A DNA stretch of 64,000 bases from Arion vulgaris (lineage: Eukaryota > Mollusca > Gastropoda > Stylommatophora > Arionidae), in NCBI GenBank assembly GCA_020796225.1, contig CM036755.1, positions 11,577,994-11,641,993 on the forward strand, in the 5' to 3' direction. The notes beneath the pieces are model-generated. The model was not told the origin of the DNA and made no database searches. It was given only the letters and a program-made list of their open reading frames with translations. This document shows positions 1 through 10,308 of this stretch, one piece after another; position 1 is the first letter of the stretch, and each line of letters opens with the position of its first letter. Made by a program: the position numbers and the translations under genes.

Positions 1-29
1 TAAAGAGCATTTAAAACGTAGAGATTGTC

Positions 30-830
30 CATCATTGGAGACCAGTATTATCGATATCACGGAAGACTACAGTAAAACTATGTAACAGTGGCCAAACACG
101 TAATTGAAGACTACAGTAAAACTATGTAACAGTGGCCAAACACGTAATTGAAGACTACAGTAAAACTATGTAACAGTGGCCAAACACGTAATTGAAGACT
201 ACAGTAAAACTATGTAACAGTGGCCAGACACGTAATTGAAGACTACAGTAAAACTATGTAACAGTGGCCAAACACGTAATTGAAGACTACAGTAAAACTA
301 TGTAGCAGTGGCCAATCACGTAATTGAAGACTACAGTAAAACTATATAGCAGTGGCCAATCACGTAATTGAAGACTACAGTAAAACTATATAGCAGTGGC
401 CAATCACGTAATTGAAGACTACAGTAAAACTATGTAACAGTGGCCAAACACGTAATTGAAGACTACAGTAAAACTATATAGCAGTGGCCAATCACGTAAT
501 TGAAGACTACAGTAAAACTATGTAACAGTGGCCAAACACGTAATTGAAGACTACAGTAAAACTATATAGCAGTGGCCAATCACGTAATTGAAGACTACAG
601 TAAAACTATGTAGCAGTGGGCAATCACGTAATTGAAGACTACAGTAAAACTATGTAACAGTGGCCAAACACGTAATTGAAGACTACAGTAAAACTATGTA
701 GCAGTGGCCAAACACGTAATTGATGACTACAGTAAAACTATGTAGCAGTGGCCAAACACGTAAATACAAAGTGCGGTAGTTTTACAAGATACAAAAATAA
801 TATACATCGACGTTTCGACAAACAAACAAA
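30..830 (+). mobile_element. E1 dispersed element, copy 1, expanded by a minisatellite
   Basis: The sequence before the array (TATTATCGATAT then GGAAGACTACAG) and after it (ACAAAGTGCGGTAGTTTTAC) matches, base for base with few changes, the reverse complement of 9130-9235 and also 13200-13285. In those copies the two parts are adjacent, so the 44-bp array here is an internal expansion. In the second copy an ATG sits where this copy reads GTG. The family is not one I can name. It may be the 5' end of a LINE whose ORF1 starts at that ATG. The outer limits are approximate. Confidence 0.6.
62..764. repeat. 44-bp minisatellite, 16 units
   Basis: Units begin GAAGACTACAGTAAAACTAT and recur exactly every 44 bases (62, 106 ... 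722). Variation is mostly at two places: GTAACAG versus GTAGCAG or ATAGCAG, and CCAAACAC versus CCAATCAC. The variants are intermixed, as expected from repeated unequal exchange. The last unit runs straight into E1 sequence, which shows where the monomer came from. Confidence 0.95.
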
Positions 831-871
831 AAACTGTGGTTACAGCTTGTAGTACCGCTTTTTAAGGTGGT

Positions 872-1196
872 CTAAGACAGGTGGAGAGAGCTTGATGAAT
901 TTAATGGTTAACTATTCGCAAGGCTGGTGGTCTGGGTTCAGCTTCCGCATTGCGCGTGGAATTTTTCCCGACCGCGACGGCTCTCAGGTCGACGCAGCCT
1001 CAACTGGGTACCAGACATGCTCTGGGAAAGTAAAGGCGGCCGGCGTGATGCTGACCACATCACCCATCGTGTGCCGACGGTCAAAGAAAAATACAGGCCT
1101 AACACTGTATTGGCCTATATATCACGAGGTATGAAAGGGTTCCTTTACATTTTTTTTTTACTAAGACAGGTAGAGAGAGCTTGATGAATTTAATGG
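872..1196 (+). mobile_element. SINE-J copy flanked by a 36-bp direct repeat
   Basis: A 36-base stretch starting CTAAGACAGG at 872-907 recurs at 1161-1196 with one difference and brackets the insert. The insert has a box-B-like GGGTTCAGCTTCC near its start and a body with CAGGTCGACGCAGCCTCAA, CACATCACCCATCGTG and AAATACAGGCCTAACAC. Related copies lie at 23785-23985 and 35370-35550. It looks like a tRNA-derived SINE with a T-rich end near 1150. The direct repeat is longer than most LINE-type target duplications, so the mechanism is uncertain. Confidence 0.6.
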
Positions 1197-1221
1197 CTAG
1201 CACAGTCGCCGCAAAGCTGTT

Positions 1222-1342
1222 CAGGTTCGGATTTTTCATTTATTCCCACAACATAAACAAGTCATTGGCCTTAACGTGAATTGAACACGGGTCTCCCGCA
1301 TGGGAGCCGCGCTATAATATATTCGGCCAGACGCTCCTACAA
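1222..1342 (-). mobile_element. SINE-G, tRNA-like head, truncated
   Basis: Read on the minus strand it starts GTAGGAGCGTCTGGCCGAA and carries a box-B-like GTGTTCAATTCACG followed by TTAAGGCCAATGAC. The same head occurs at 19660, 37503 and 48926. The head resembles a tRNA with A and B boxes, followed by a family-specific body. The cloverleaf is degenerate, so it is not called as a tRNA gene. Confidence 0.65.
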
Positions 1343-1422
1343 AAAAGCCTGTACAAAATCTACATTATTTACGTCTTTCGCCACCATTGGATACCATTAT
1401 TACAAGACGATGATGAAAATGG

Positions 1423-1546
1423 ATTGAGCAGGTATGTCGTATGCCAGTAGGGGAATTGGCTAGAACAGCGCTTCAATGGACAGTATTGAGCAGGTATGTC
1501 GTATGCCAGTAGGGGAATTGGCTAGAACAGCGCTTCAATGGACAGT
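1423..1546. repeat. 62-bp tandem duplication, 2 units
   Basis: The segment beginning ATTGAGCAGGTATGTCGTAT at 1423 is repeated at 1485 with almost no change. The segment itself is not recognised. Confidence 0.9.
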
Positions 1547-1604
1547 GGATGGAGAAATAAGACATGAATGTCTAAGGTAAACATGGACAAGAAATGTGGA
1601 AAGC

Positions 1605-1705
1605 TAGTTTAAAGCGTGGGACTCGACGTGATAAGCCATTTTAAAGAGTGGGACCCGACGTGAGAAGCAATTTTAAAGAGTGGGCCCGACGTGGTAAGCG
1701 AAAGG
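1605..1705. repeat. About 37-bp degenerate tandem repeat, 3 units
   Basis: Three successive units carry GTGGGACTCGACGTGATAAG, GTGGGACCCGACGTGAGAAG and a shortened GTGGGCCCGACGTGGTAAG, spaced by TTTTAAAGA. Confidence 0.8.
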
Positions 1706-2514
1706 CAGCAGAATGGCAGCAGTGAAACATTCGTGTGGAAGTTTTATGTGTCAAACAGAACACAAAGAGAGATATAGTTGAACCCTCCACAGCAATATAT
1801 AGATATACGTATTTTCACGTGTAAGTAAATGTTGACTTATCTGAGTATAGATTTTTGGCATAGAGGCAGCATACTGAGACCTCTTCAATACAGACATAAA
1901 AAAAAACCTGATGATGACTCGGCTATTGATGAGGTTGTGGTCTTATGGTCTTAACACACTGTAATATGGAAAGAAAACTGGTTGGTCAAAACGTCTATCA
2001 AAGTAATACAATATATTGCATTATGTGAAAGAGTCAAAAGTCCACAAAGCTGTTCAATCCGTTACTTTATATTTTTAGTTATTTGTCATCGATACAAATT
2101 TAGAAATGAAGACGCAGAAACAAATGAGTATGGGTGTGTGAAAACTAACTCAATGGGATGTACTTAGACCGTAGGAAGATTTCAAGAAATTTGTCCAGGA
2201 CAGATATGTAAAATAGTAAGCAAAAGAGCACCCAGGTTACTATTATAGAAACATGACACTTACTACCAGCTGATTAAATATCTCAACCGTCGTTTCACAT
2301 ATGAGGATAGAAATGGCCAACCTAACTCCCATATACTTGGTTTTGAAATCTGGAGTGACAGGTAGTTCACATCCTTCGGTCTGCAGTGGCTATAGGGCAT
2401 TTTGACTACTTGCTGCACAGAAAAGAACAATGAACAACCTTCAGACTATGCACAGACATAAGGTAGATTCCATTCGAAGGGCTGTTTTCAGTTCGACACT
2501 TTTATCGTCTGCAA
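1706..2514. other. No identifiable feature
   Basis: AT-rich sequence without a long open frame, tRNA-like promoter or match to another repeat in the window. The last 100 bases may be the upstream part of the LINE fragment that follows, but they are too decayed to say. Confidence 0.5.
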
Positions 2515-2685
2515 TTGGTCCACTCTTCGAAGAACCATCCAACAAGAAAGTAAACTATTGGGATGTAAAACCATACACGATCTCCAACTGCTAGCAAAGA
2601 ACCGCATCACATGGAGATCTAAAACCTCTGCCCTATGTGCCGCCTTTGGCACGAAAGGAACAAACTAACTAACTAATTGTAATCA
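2515..2685 (+). mobile_element. LINE-ACTA, 3' end fragment
   Basis: Translation gives a chain like [16 protein letters not shown] then LQLLAKNRITWRSK, a C-terminal tail typical of non-LTR retrotransposon ORF2 proteins (the R-R-T-I ... N-R-x-x-W pattern). It ends in ACAAACTAACTAACTAA, a short 3' repeat. The same end occurs on the other strand at 39672-39900. The fragment is 5'-truncated, so no reverse transcriptase domain remains. Confidence 0.75.
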
Positions 2686-2734
2686 CCATCATCCAGTAGC
2701 TTGTCATGATCAGAACTTTGTCACCCTAACAGTC

Positions 2735-3190
2735 CTTCCACATTTCTCTCACAGGCCAGATGTCCCGCCTCAGCAGCTGTCATGCTGGCCAGATGTCCCG
2801 CCTCAGCAGCTGTCATGCTGGCCAGATGTCCCGCATCAGCAGCTGTCATGCTGAAATCACCCGCCACACCCTGAATACATCTTCTCCGTGGTTTTCCTCT
2901 TTGCCGGGATACCTCCTTCAATAATGGTCTTAGTCAACCATTCCTGTCTTTTTATATGTCCAAAATACCTCAATTTTATCATTCTTATTTGTAGCTTCAG
3001 CCAGTTTTCTTTGAAATCTTTCTGGATAAATCTATTTCTTCTCTTCTCTCTCATTGGTATACGGATAATTCTTATGTAACACTTACATACATTCAGAAAG
3101 CACATATATACTATTTCCACTGCCTTGTTTAATTCCCATGTTTCACACGCATACGTTGCCACTAGTAATATGTTTGCTCTTAGTATTCTG
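2735..3190 (-). mobile_element. LINE-Q, C-terminal ORF2 fragment
   Basis: Minus-strand translation contains ENWLKLQIRMIKLRYFGHIK, the K-L-R-Y-F-G-H motif found near the C-terminus of many non-LTR ORF2 proteins, followed by an E-G-G-I-P-A-K-R stretch. Close copies occur at 14796-15020 (+) and 16630-17030 (-). Frame breaks and 5' truncation show it is dead. The 33-bp repeat at its end is a triplication of its own final codons. Confidence 0.75.
2752..2853. repeat. 33-bp in-frame triplication in a LINE end
   Basis: Three units of GGCCAGATGTCCCGCCTCAG plus 13 bases. On the minus strand each unit reads M-T-A-A-E-A-G-H-L-A-S. The LINE-Q copy at 14796 has one M-T-A-E-K-G-H-L-A, so the triplication happened in this copy. 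Confidence 0.9.
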
Positions 3191-3324
3191 ATCTTTGTTT
3201 TCCTATTCCATAATGTTTATAGTCTTATAGCAATTGAAATACACATAACATTACAGCTGAAAAATATATTACAAAATATAAAAGGCGCAGAAACAGCTCA
3301 TGCCGTCTAGCTCATGAAGCAATT

Positions 3325-3516
3325 TCAGTTTGGAATATCTTCATTGCACTCCGGACATGTCCATAAGTGCTCCGATCTCCTTCGCAATATCCCCAACAGT
3401 GTCATGCGGCTAACCGTACCAGTTTGATGTTGATTCATGAGCCTACTCATACACCTGTTGTGCTGCCCTTTTCTGGCCACTCCAAGCACTTGCAGTATAG
3501 CAGTTGACGTGTATTG
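3325..3516 (-). mobile_element. LINE-RNH, downstream piece (split by hAT)
   Basis: Minus-strand translation contains RMTLLGILRRRSEHLWTCPE, the tail that follows the RNase H domain in this LINE. A colinear copy lies at 63290-63835 on the plus strand. There the sequence runs without a break across the point where this copy is interrupted, which is the 8 bases shared with 10373-10380. This is therefore the 3' part of one LINE copy whose other part is 10381-10770. Confidence 0.8.
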
Positions 3517-3659
3517 GTTTAGATCATAGATTCCCACACTTTTTTCGGGCCAGCGCCCCCTTTGCAAGACATAAATTTTGTAACGCTCCCCACCCTCCCC
3601 CATTACAATATTTTTCTACATTGAAGCCGTTTGATATTTTCGACGTAAATAGCAACTAA

Positions 3660-3933
3660 ATAAGGGTCCAAGGATTGACTTCATTGCACCGGTTTTTCCT
3701 ATATGATCCCGTACCTGTCGACAGTGGTGACATACCATCTGCCAAGAGTATTGCACAAATCTCAAACTCCGTAGCTCCTGCAACAATCTTAGGGATCTCA
3801 TTAAAAAAGTGCACATGTATCTCGAACCGGATTCGAAAGCACAACCTTCGGTATGAGAGGCAAACAACTTAAGCACTTCTCTCCAGGAGACCCACAAGCA
3901 AGTGACTTAACCACTTCTCTCCATGAGACCCTC
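3660..3933 (-). mobile_element. SINE-C with tRNA-like head and duplicated box A
   Basis: It is flanked by an exact 13-bp target duplication AAATAGCAACTAA (3647-3659 and 3934-3946). On the minus strand the head has a box A region with GAAGTGCTTAAG and a box B with TTCGAATCCGG, then a body with TCGACAGGTACGGG. The segment with box A is present twice (around 3868-3896 and 3902-3930), a local duplication of about 34 bases. The body matches 34545-34768, 59638-59812, 61993-62155 and 62930-63083. Confidence 0.85.
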
Positions 3934-4269
3934 AAATAGCAACTAATTCATCTTGAACACAGTTATTGCTATACAGATTTGGATAAAACGTAGCCCATAT
4001 GTCAAGATTGTCAAGTGTACACTCGAATAACATTATGCACGCTTTAATACAATGGTTTAACTATGAAAATTAGGAATACATATTAAGAGATTGCATGGCA
4101 TTAGTAAGAATATTATTGTAATAATTAAAACACCACCACATGTATTACAAAATTGCTGCTTTCGAATTTACAAGTAAAAATACAGAGAAAAAATTACACA
4201 TTAATGTGAAAGATGAGCCTGATGCATTCTTAAAAAACTTGTTAATACCGAGTCAAATTTTCGTTAAAA

Positions 4270-5973
4270 ACAGTCATAAATCGCCACGATCATTTATATG
4301 CAATCGGTTCCTATTCTTAGATAGTAAATTCGCTACAGCACTAAACCCACTCTCAGCCAAATAAGAAATTGGAAATGCAATTAAAATATCTGCACTATTT
4401 CCCATAATCCAGGGTACAGTGTCGGTATGGATTTTTGAAGCCAGAACACTTGGTATCCACTTTTGCATTTGATTTTTAGTTCTTCGTTTGTTGTGAGTTC
4501 TATAAGTTTCCCTTCTAAATGTGATGATTCTTCTGTGTTTACATGTGAGAATGGATCTAGAACTCAATTTGGTATATTCATGTTTAAAATATAATTGAAT
4601 CGCTCATTGAAATCAGCATGGAGAACCTCCAAGTGTTGGCAGTATGAAAGTCAATCATACTTTTTGAGAGACACTGCTGATAAATTTGAAAAGTAGCTAT
4701 ATTCCCTTCGGTCTAAATTTCGCTTGAACAGTCGAAGTTTCATCACAAAAGCGGCAATAATGTTTTTCGTTTTAATTAAATTCAAATCATCACCTTATAA
4801 TTTTAGATTGATTTCATTAAATAGTTTTTGAGGTCTAACAAATAAGCGATGTCATTTTTGAATGTAATCAGGTTGGTCTGCAATCCGTCGTCTTTGTTTT
4901 CTAGGTACTCTAGTACTGAATCACATAAATTGAAAAATAGATTCAGACAAATACTGTTTGAAAACTAACGAGCTTCTGTGTGAAGCAATAAGCAATTGAA
5001 ATCTTCATCGTTTTCACTACAAAGTTGGCTAAACAATATGTCACTCAATGGATTGCTTATAATCTTGTTGACTGCTCTAATAATGTAATGGAACGACGTA
5101 TGCAGGCGTTCACTTCACTTCTTCGCAACCAAATGTTCACGATGAATAATGCAATGTATATCAAGTACATTTAGTACTGCTTGTTATAAATGCGCTATAA
5201 AACCCTTGTGGTGTCCTGTCATTGTTGGAGCACCATCAGTAGCACCAGTCAAAATATTACGAATAGGAATGTCTTTCTCTTGAAAATCTTATTCATGGTA
5301 TTAAATATTGGTTCTCCCTTTGTATCCGCTCTATTTTCTAACTTTTTAGCAAATAAAAATTCTTGACACACTTTTTATTCTTTTATGAATCGAACGTATG
5401 ATAAGAGTAGTGTTTCATTATTTGGAAGAGTTGATTCATCGAGTTGAATGAAAAATTGGCTTGTCTTCAAATAATCACATAATGATTTTTCAACATATTC
5501 AGCCATTTCATCTATTTTTCTTTACACTGAATTATTGCTCAAAGGAATTTTCCAGATGATTTATAACGCTGGCTTATGAAGCATAGTGTTTGTAACTTCT
5601 TTTACTGTCGGCAAGATTAATTTCTCACCAATTGTGTCTGGTTTTCCAGCTTTTGCGATTAGTAATGAAATATTATAAGAAGCTTGTAATCCGTCATTAT
5701 CTTGTTTAGTGGACGACGCAAAAATGTTGATATATTTGGACATTTCAAATATTTTTCTAATAGTACTTGAAAATAGGACAAGTCTTTATCCTTTTTGTCA
5801 GCGTGCATTTTAGTCAAATGCTCTTGTAGCCTAGAAGGTTTCATTGCTTCATTTGAAAATACGTTTTGGCAAATCAAGCACATAGGTAATAAATTGTTCG
5901 TAGGCGACTGAATAAAGCCGTATTTCAAATACTCAATACTATACTGTCGACATTTCTTCTTAGATTCAGACAT
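4270..5973 (-). pseudogene. hAT transposase remnant (ZBED5/SCAND3-like)
   Basis: The enzyme would cut and join hAT ends in the nucleus. The N-terminal piece (5973 to about 5660) has a BED-type zinc finger, C-x2-C in MCLICQNVF and H-x4-H in EHLTKMH, preceded by YLKYGFIQSP, typical of ZBED5-like proteins. The C-terminal piece (4567 to 4274) has FPISYLAESGFSAV followed by KNRNRL, the hAT dimerisation motif. Between them the frame is broken by many stops and shifts, and I cannot locate all catalytic residues. Family members are about 550-650 residues, which fits the 1.7-kb span. It cannot make a working enzyme. Confidence 0.85.
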
Positions 5974-6169
5974 AATAAAGTCATAAAGTTTGCAACAATA
6001 TTCACAGAATTAAAGATGTAATTTACACTTTGTATGACTCCACTTACATATTACACTTTTTCGACTGCTGATTGTTGACAAAGCACACAAAATGTAATGA
6101 AGCGTATTACTATATTAAGCTTCATTATAAAACTAAAACCACTGGTATTTATAGATTTGACATCCCGCC

Positions 6170-8502
6170 AGAATATACCAGTAGGGGTATTGGGTAAAGA
6201 TGTCCTGGTCGGAATATACCAGTAGAGATATTGGGTAAAGATGTCCTGGTCGGAATATACCAGTAGAGGTATTGGGTAAAGATGTCCTGGTCGGAATATA
6301 CCAGTAGGGGTATTGGGTAAAGATGTCCTGGTCGGAATATACCAGTAGAGGTATTGGGTAAAGATGTCCTGGTCGGAATATACCAGTAGGGGTATTGGGT
6401 AAAGATGTCCTGGTCGGAATATACTAGTAAAGATATTGGGTAAAGATGTCCTGATCGGAATATACCAGTATGGGTATTGGGTAAAGATGTCCTGGTCAGA
6501 ATATACCAGTAGGGGTATTGGGTAAAGATGTCCTGGTCGGAATATACCAGTAGAGATATTGGGTAAAGATGTCCTGATCGGAATATACCAGTAGAGGTAT
6601 TGGGTAAAGATGTCCTGGTCGGAATATAACAGTAGAGGTATTGGGTAAAGATGTCCTGATCGGAATATACCAGTAGAGGTATTGGGTAAAGATGTCCTGG
6701 TCGGAATAAAACAGTAGAGATATTGGGTAAAGATGTCCTGGTCGGAATATAACAGTAGAGGTATTGGGTAAAGATGTCCTGGTCGGAATATACCAGTAGA
6801 GGTATTGGGTAAAGATGTCCTGATCGGAATATACCAGTAGAGGTATTGGGTAAAGATGTCCTGGTCGGAATATACCAGTAGAGGTATTGGGTAAAGATGT
6901 CCTGATCGGAATATACCAGTAGAGGTATTGGGTAAAGATGTCCTGATCGGAATATACCAGTAGAGATATTGGGTAAAGATGTCCTGGTCGGAATATACTA
7001 GTAAAGATATTGGGTAAAGATGTCCTGGTCGGAATATAACAGTAGAGGTATTGGGTAAAGATGTCCTGGTCGGAATATAACAGTAGAGGTATTGGGTAAA
7101 GATGTCCTGGTCGGAATATACCAGTAGAGGTATTGGGTAAAGATGTCCTGATCGGAATATAACAGTAGAGGTATTGGGTAAAGATGTCCTGATCGGAATA
7201 TACCAGTAGAGGTATTGGGTAAAGATGTCCTGATCGGAATATACCAGTAGAGATATTGGGTAAAGATGTCCTGGTCGGAATATACTAGTAAAGGTATTGG
7301 GTAAAGATGTCCTGGTCGGAATATAACAGTAGAGGTATTGGGTAAAGATGTCCTGGTCGGAATATACCAGTAGAGGTATTGGGTAAAGATGTCCTGGTCG
7401 GAATATACTAGTAGAGATATTGGGTAAAGATGTCCTGGTCGGAATATACTAGTAAAGATATTGGGTAAAGATGTCCTGGTCGGAATATACCAGTAGAGGT
7501 ATTGGGTAAAGATGTCCTGGTCGGAATATAACAGTAGAGATATTGGGTAAAGATGTCCTGATCGGAATATACTAGTAGAGGTATTGGGTAAAGATGTCCT
7601 GGTCGGAATATACCAGTAGAGATATTGGGTAAAGATGTCCTGGTCGGAATATACCAGTAGAGATATTGGGTAAAGATGTCCTGGTCGGAATATACCAGTA
7701 GGGGTATTGGGTAAAGATGTCCTGATCGGAATATACCAGTAGAGATATTGGGTAAAGATGTCCTGGTCGGAATATACCAGTAGAGATATTGGGTAAAGAT
7801 GTCCTGATCGGAATATACTAGTAGAGGTATTGGGTAAAGATGTCCTGGTCGGAATATACCAGTAGAGATATTGGGTAAAGATGTCCTGGTCGGAATATAC
7901 CAGTAGAGATATTGGGTAAAGATGTCCTGGTCGGAATATACCAGTAGGGGTATTGGGTAAAGATGTCCTGATCGGAATATACCAGTAGAGATATTGGGTA
8001 AAGATGTCCTGGTCGGAATATACCAGTAGAGATATTGGGTAAAGATGTCCTGATCGGAATATACTAGTAGAGGTATTGGGTAAAGATGTCCTGGTCGGAA
8101 TATACCAGTAGAGATATTGGGTAAAGATGTCCTGGTCGGAATATACCAGTAGAGATATTGGGTAAAGATGTCCTGATCGGAATATACTAGTAAAGGTATT
8201 GGGTAAAGATGTCCTGATCGGAATATACCAGTAGAGATATTGGGTAAAGATGTCCTGGTCGGAATATACCAGTAGAGGTATTGGGTAAAGATGTCCTGGT
8301 CGGAATATACCAGTAGAGATATTGGGTAAAGATGTCCTGATCGGAATATACTAGTAAAGGTATTGGGTAAAGATGTCCTGATCGGAATATACCAGTAGAG
8401 ATATTGGGTAAAGATGTCCTGGTCGGAATATACCAGTAGAGGTATTGGGTAAAGATGTCCTGATCGGAATATAACAGTAGAGGTATTGGGTAAAGATGTC
8501 CT
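6170..8502. repeat. 41-bp minisatellite, about 57 units, with higher-order structure
   Basis: Units of GTATTGGGTAAAGATGTCCT plus 21 bases recur every 41 bases. Polymorphic sites are CCAG/ACAG/CTAG, GGTC/GATC and the four bases before TATTGGG. From about 7570 the variants repeat as a six-unit block: the CTAGTAGAGGT variant recurs at 246-bp spacing at about 7573, 7819 and 8065. Later a four-unit, 164-bp block appears near 8186 and 8350. The minus strand lacks stops in all three frames over much of the array, giving a 378-residue chance frame. Confidence 0.95.
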
Positions 8503-8719
8503 ATAATGCCACTTCTCTCTGTATTTATGGCGTGGTAAAACCAAAATTCTTTGTTCCCAAATCGGTCATTAACCTATGAAAGTCCAATGACTTCACTCTT
8601 CGTTGTACAGATATTTCATATATATATATATATATATGCTGTCATGCTGCATTTCATTCACACCAAAATCCCGCTATCTGATCAACTGCAATCATCATCA
8701 CCCCCGAACTACAATTTAT
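8503..8719. other. Spacer with (TA)n
   Basis: Unique AT-rich sequence between the array and the E1 copy, with a run of about ten TA units near 8618-8637. It lies inside hAT A. Confidence 0.5.
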
Positions 8720-9240
8720 GTTAACCCAGACCTCAAAAGACATCAAAAACCAAGTATTTGACTCTTCTGAATTTTCCTCTATCCTCTCTTTCAACACAGG
8801 CGACACGCGTAATAACACATATTGTTATTGTTTTTGTTATGTTTATGTTATGCGATCGACGTCATGGCACATTGGGCATTCCCTTTCGTACTCTGTCCTC
8901 CGTTGCAGCAGCCATCCCAAAGTCCATTTGCTCACAGTACCCATGAGACGTTGATTACTATATCTTCTCTCTCTACCACGAAGACTACATGTATACACTG
9001 TCTGGCATGTCCAAACTTAACGCCTAATTCTCGAACTCGTTCCAGTGTCTGAGACCCGCCCATGTCACACAATTGAGAGCGTACCGCATTGATGATATCG
9101 GCTCTGTTCATGCTTCTGCCCACTTGAGTCGGGACACTGTCTATTGTTTTTGTAAAACTGCAATACTTTGTTTTTACTTGTTTCGCCATTGTTACATAGT
9201 TTTACCGTAGTCTTCCCTTATATCGATAATACTCTTTCAA
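8720..9240 (-). mobile_element. E1 dispersed element, copy 2
   Basis: The reverse complement of 9130-9235 matches the leader of E1 copy 1, including TATTATCGATAT and GGAAGACTAC, but holds a single unit where copy 1 has sixteen. Downstream it encodes the possible ORF1 at 8932-9189. The copy lies inside hAT A. The 3' limit is not defined. Confidence 0.6.
8932..9189 (-). pseudogene. E1 ORF, possible LINE ORF1 (gag-like) fragment
   Basis: 85 codons from an ATG placed just after the E1 leader. The chain begins MAKQVKTKYCSFTKTID and includes MNRADIINAVRSQL and VRELGVKFGHARQCIHVVF. E1 copy 3 at 13234 also starts with an ATG and similar codons (M-S-K-Q-V-I-T-K-Y-C-S-L-T-K-T), supporting a real start. 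A shift near 8935 opens another frame that continues with E-Q-M-D-F-G-M-A-A. The conserved look of the GVKFGHARQCIHVVF stretch resembles RNA-binding ORF1 proteins, but I do not recognise the family with certainty. Confidence 0.35.
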
Positions 9241-9480
9241 CACAAGACCCCTTCCTCATAATCGCTGCCTTTTGTCAACAGTTGAACAATTTCCGTTCAG
9301 TGTCTGTTAAGTGATGTGTCCTAAATTCTAGTACAAAGTTTAAATGATTATTCAATAGCAAAAAAAAACTAAAATAATTAATTTTTAAATATATATTATT
9401 AATTTTTTCTATAAGGAGCCACCGACCCCTAGATCGTCTGAACGCCCCCAAATTTTTCCGAGCCCGCTATCGCCCCCCTA

Positions 9481-10308
9481 ATCCAATGGACTCTGACAGA
9501 GCAACTAGATGATCTGGACTTCGCTGATGATATAGCCCTTCTGTCACATACACGAAATCAGATGCAGGATAAGCTTAACACATTGAATCAAAGGTCCCAG
9601 CAACTAGGGCTGAACATTCATAAGGGAAAGACAAAGATATTGAGAATTAACCAAGCAAACGACAACTCGATCTCCTTGGGGGAAATCCCACTTCGAGAGG
9701 TAGAATCATACACATATTTGGGCAGCAACGTAGACAAAGAGGGTGGAACAGATAGAGATGTTAAAATAAGAATACAGAAGGCAAGAGGAGCTTTCATTGC
9801 ACTGGGAAACATTTGGAAGTCCAAAGAAATCAAATCTAGAACAAAAATTCGGATATTTAACTCTAATGTTAAAGCAGTTCTACTGTATGGGTCAGAAACA
9901 TGGAGAACAACTAAAACAATAGCGCATAAATTGCAAACATTCATCAACTGGTGTCTGCGCAGAATAGAGGAATAAGATGGTATGATATGGTCACAAATGA
10001 GGAACTTATGGAGAGAACAAGACAGATTCCAGTGAACGAACAGGTTAAAAAAGACGCTGGCACTGGATAGGACACACTTTGCGAAAACCGGAGGGAATAT
10101 AACAAGAAGGGTCCTTGCCTGGAACCCGCAGGGACAGCGAAAGAAGGGAGGCCGAGAAATACATGGAGACGAGATTTGAAGGCGGAGATCAACAATATAA
10201 AGAAGAGCTGGAGGGAGCTGCAGGAGATAGCTAGAGATAGGAAGACTTGGCATGAGTTGGTTGAGGGCCTATGCCCCAACCCGCGGTAAAAAGGCAAAGA
10301 GAGAGAGA
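9481..10308 (+). mobile_element. LINE-GA, 5'-truncated insertion in hAT A
   Basis: It carries the last part of a reverse transcriptase and the C-terminal domain, ending AAAAAGGCAAAGAGAGAGAG. The same (GA)n end is seen at 14795, 46163 (minus) and 50792. A target duplication of about 14 bases, GCTATCGCCCCC plus TA, lies at 9466-9480 and 10309-10322 and cuts the hAT subterminal region. The order is therefore hAT first, LINE later. Confidence 0.85.
9484..9975 (+). pseudogene. LINE-GA reverse transcriptase fragment
   Basis: The frame opens with LDDLDFADDIALLSHT, which contains the F-A-D-D catalytic motif (palm motif C) of non-LTR reverse transcriptases, in the family form LDDLDFADD. It continues with YTYLGSNVDKEGG, KARGAFIALGNIWKSK and VLLYGSETWRTTK, the thumb and post-RT region seen in molluscan and other invertebrate LINEs. 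It stops at 9975 (R-R-I-E-E then TAA). The remaining C-terminal sequence to 10290 is readable only in shifted frames. Fingers, most of the palm and the endonuclease are missing. Confidence 0.85.

Noticed and set aside
62..764. CRISPR-like regular array
   Set aside because: Units are contiguous with no unique spacers, and the context is eukaryotic transposon DNA. The same holds for the other arrays.
4140..4364. 74-codon plus-strand frame
   Set aside because: Antisense of the hAT dimerisation region, which is conserved on the minus strand.
7408..8544. 378-codon minus-strand frame of 41-residue repeats
   Set aside because: The 41-bp unit lacks stops in all three minus frames, so the frame rotates through them. 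No unique domain, and both flanks are array or spacer.
9618..10297. 211- and 117-codon minus-strand frames
   Set aside because: Antisense shadow of the LINE-GA coding region, whose plus strand has the reverse transcriptase motifs.
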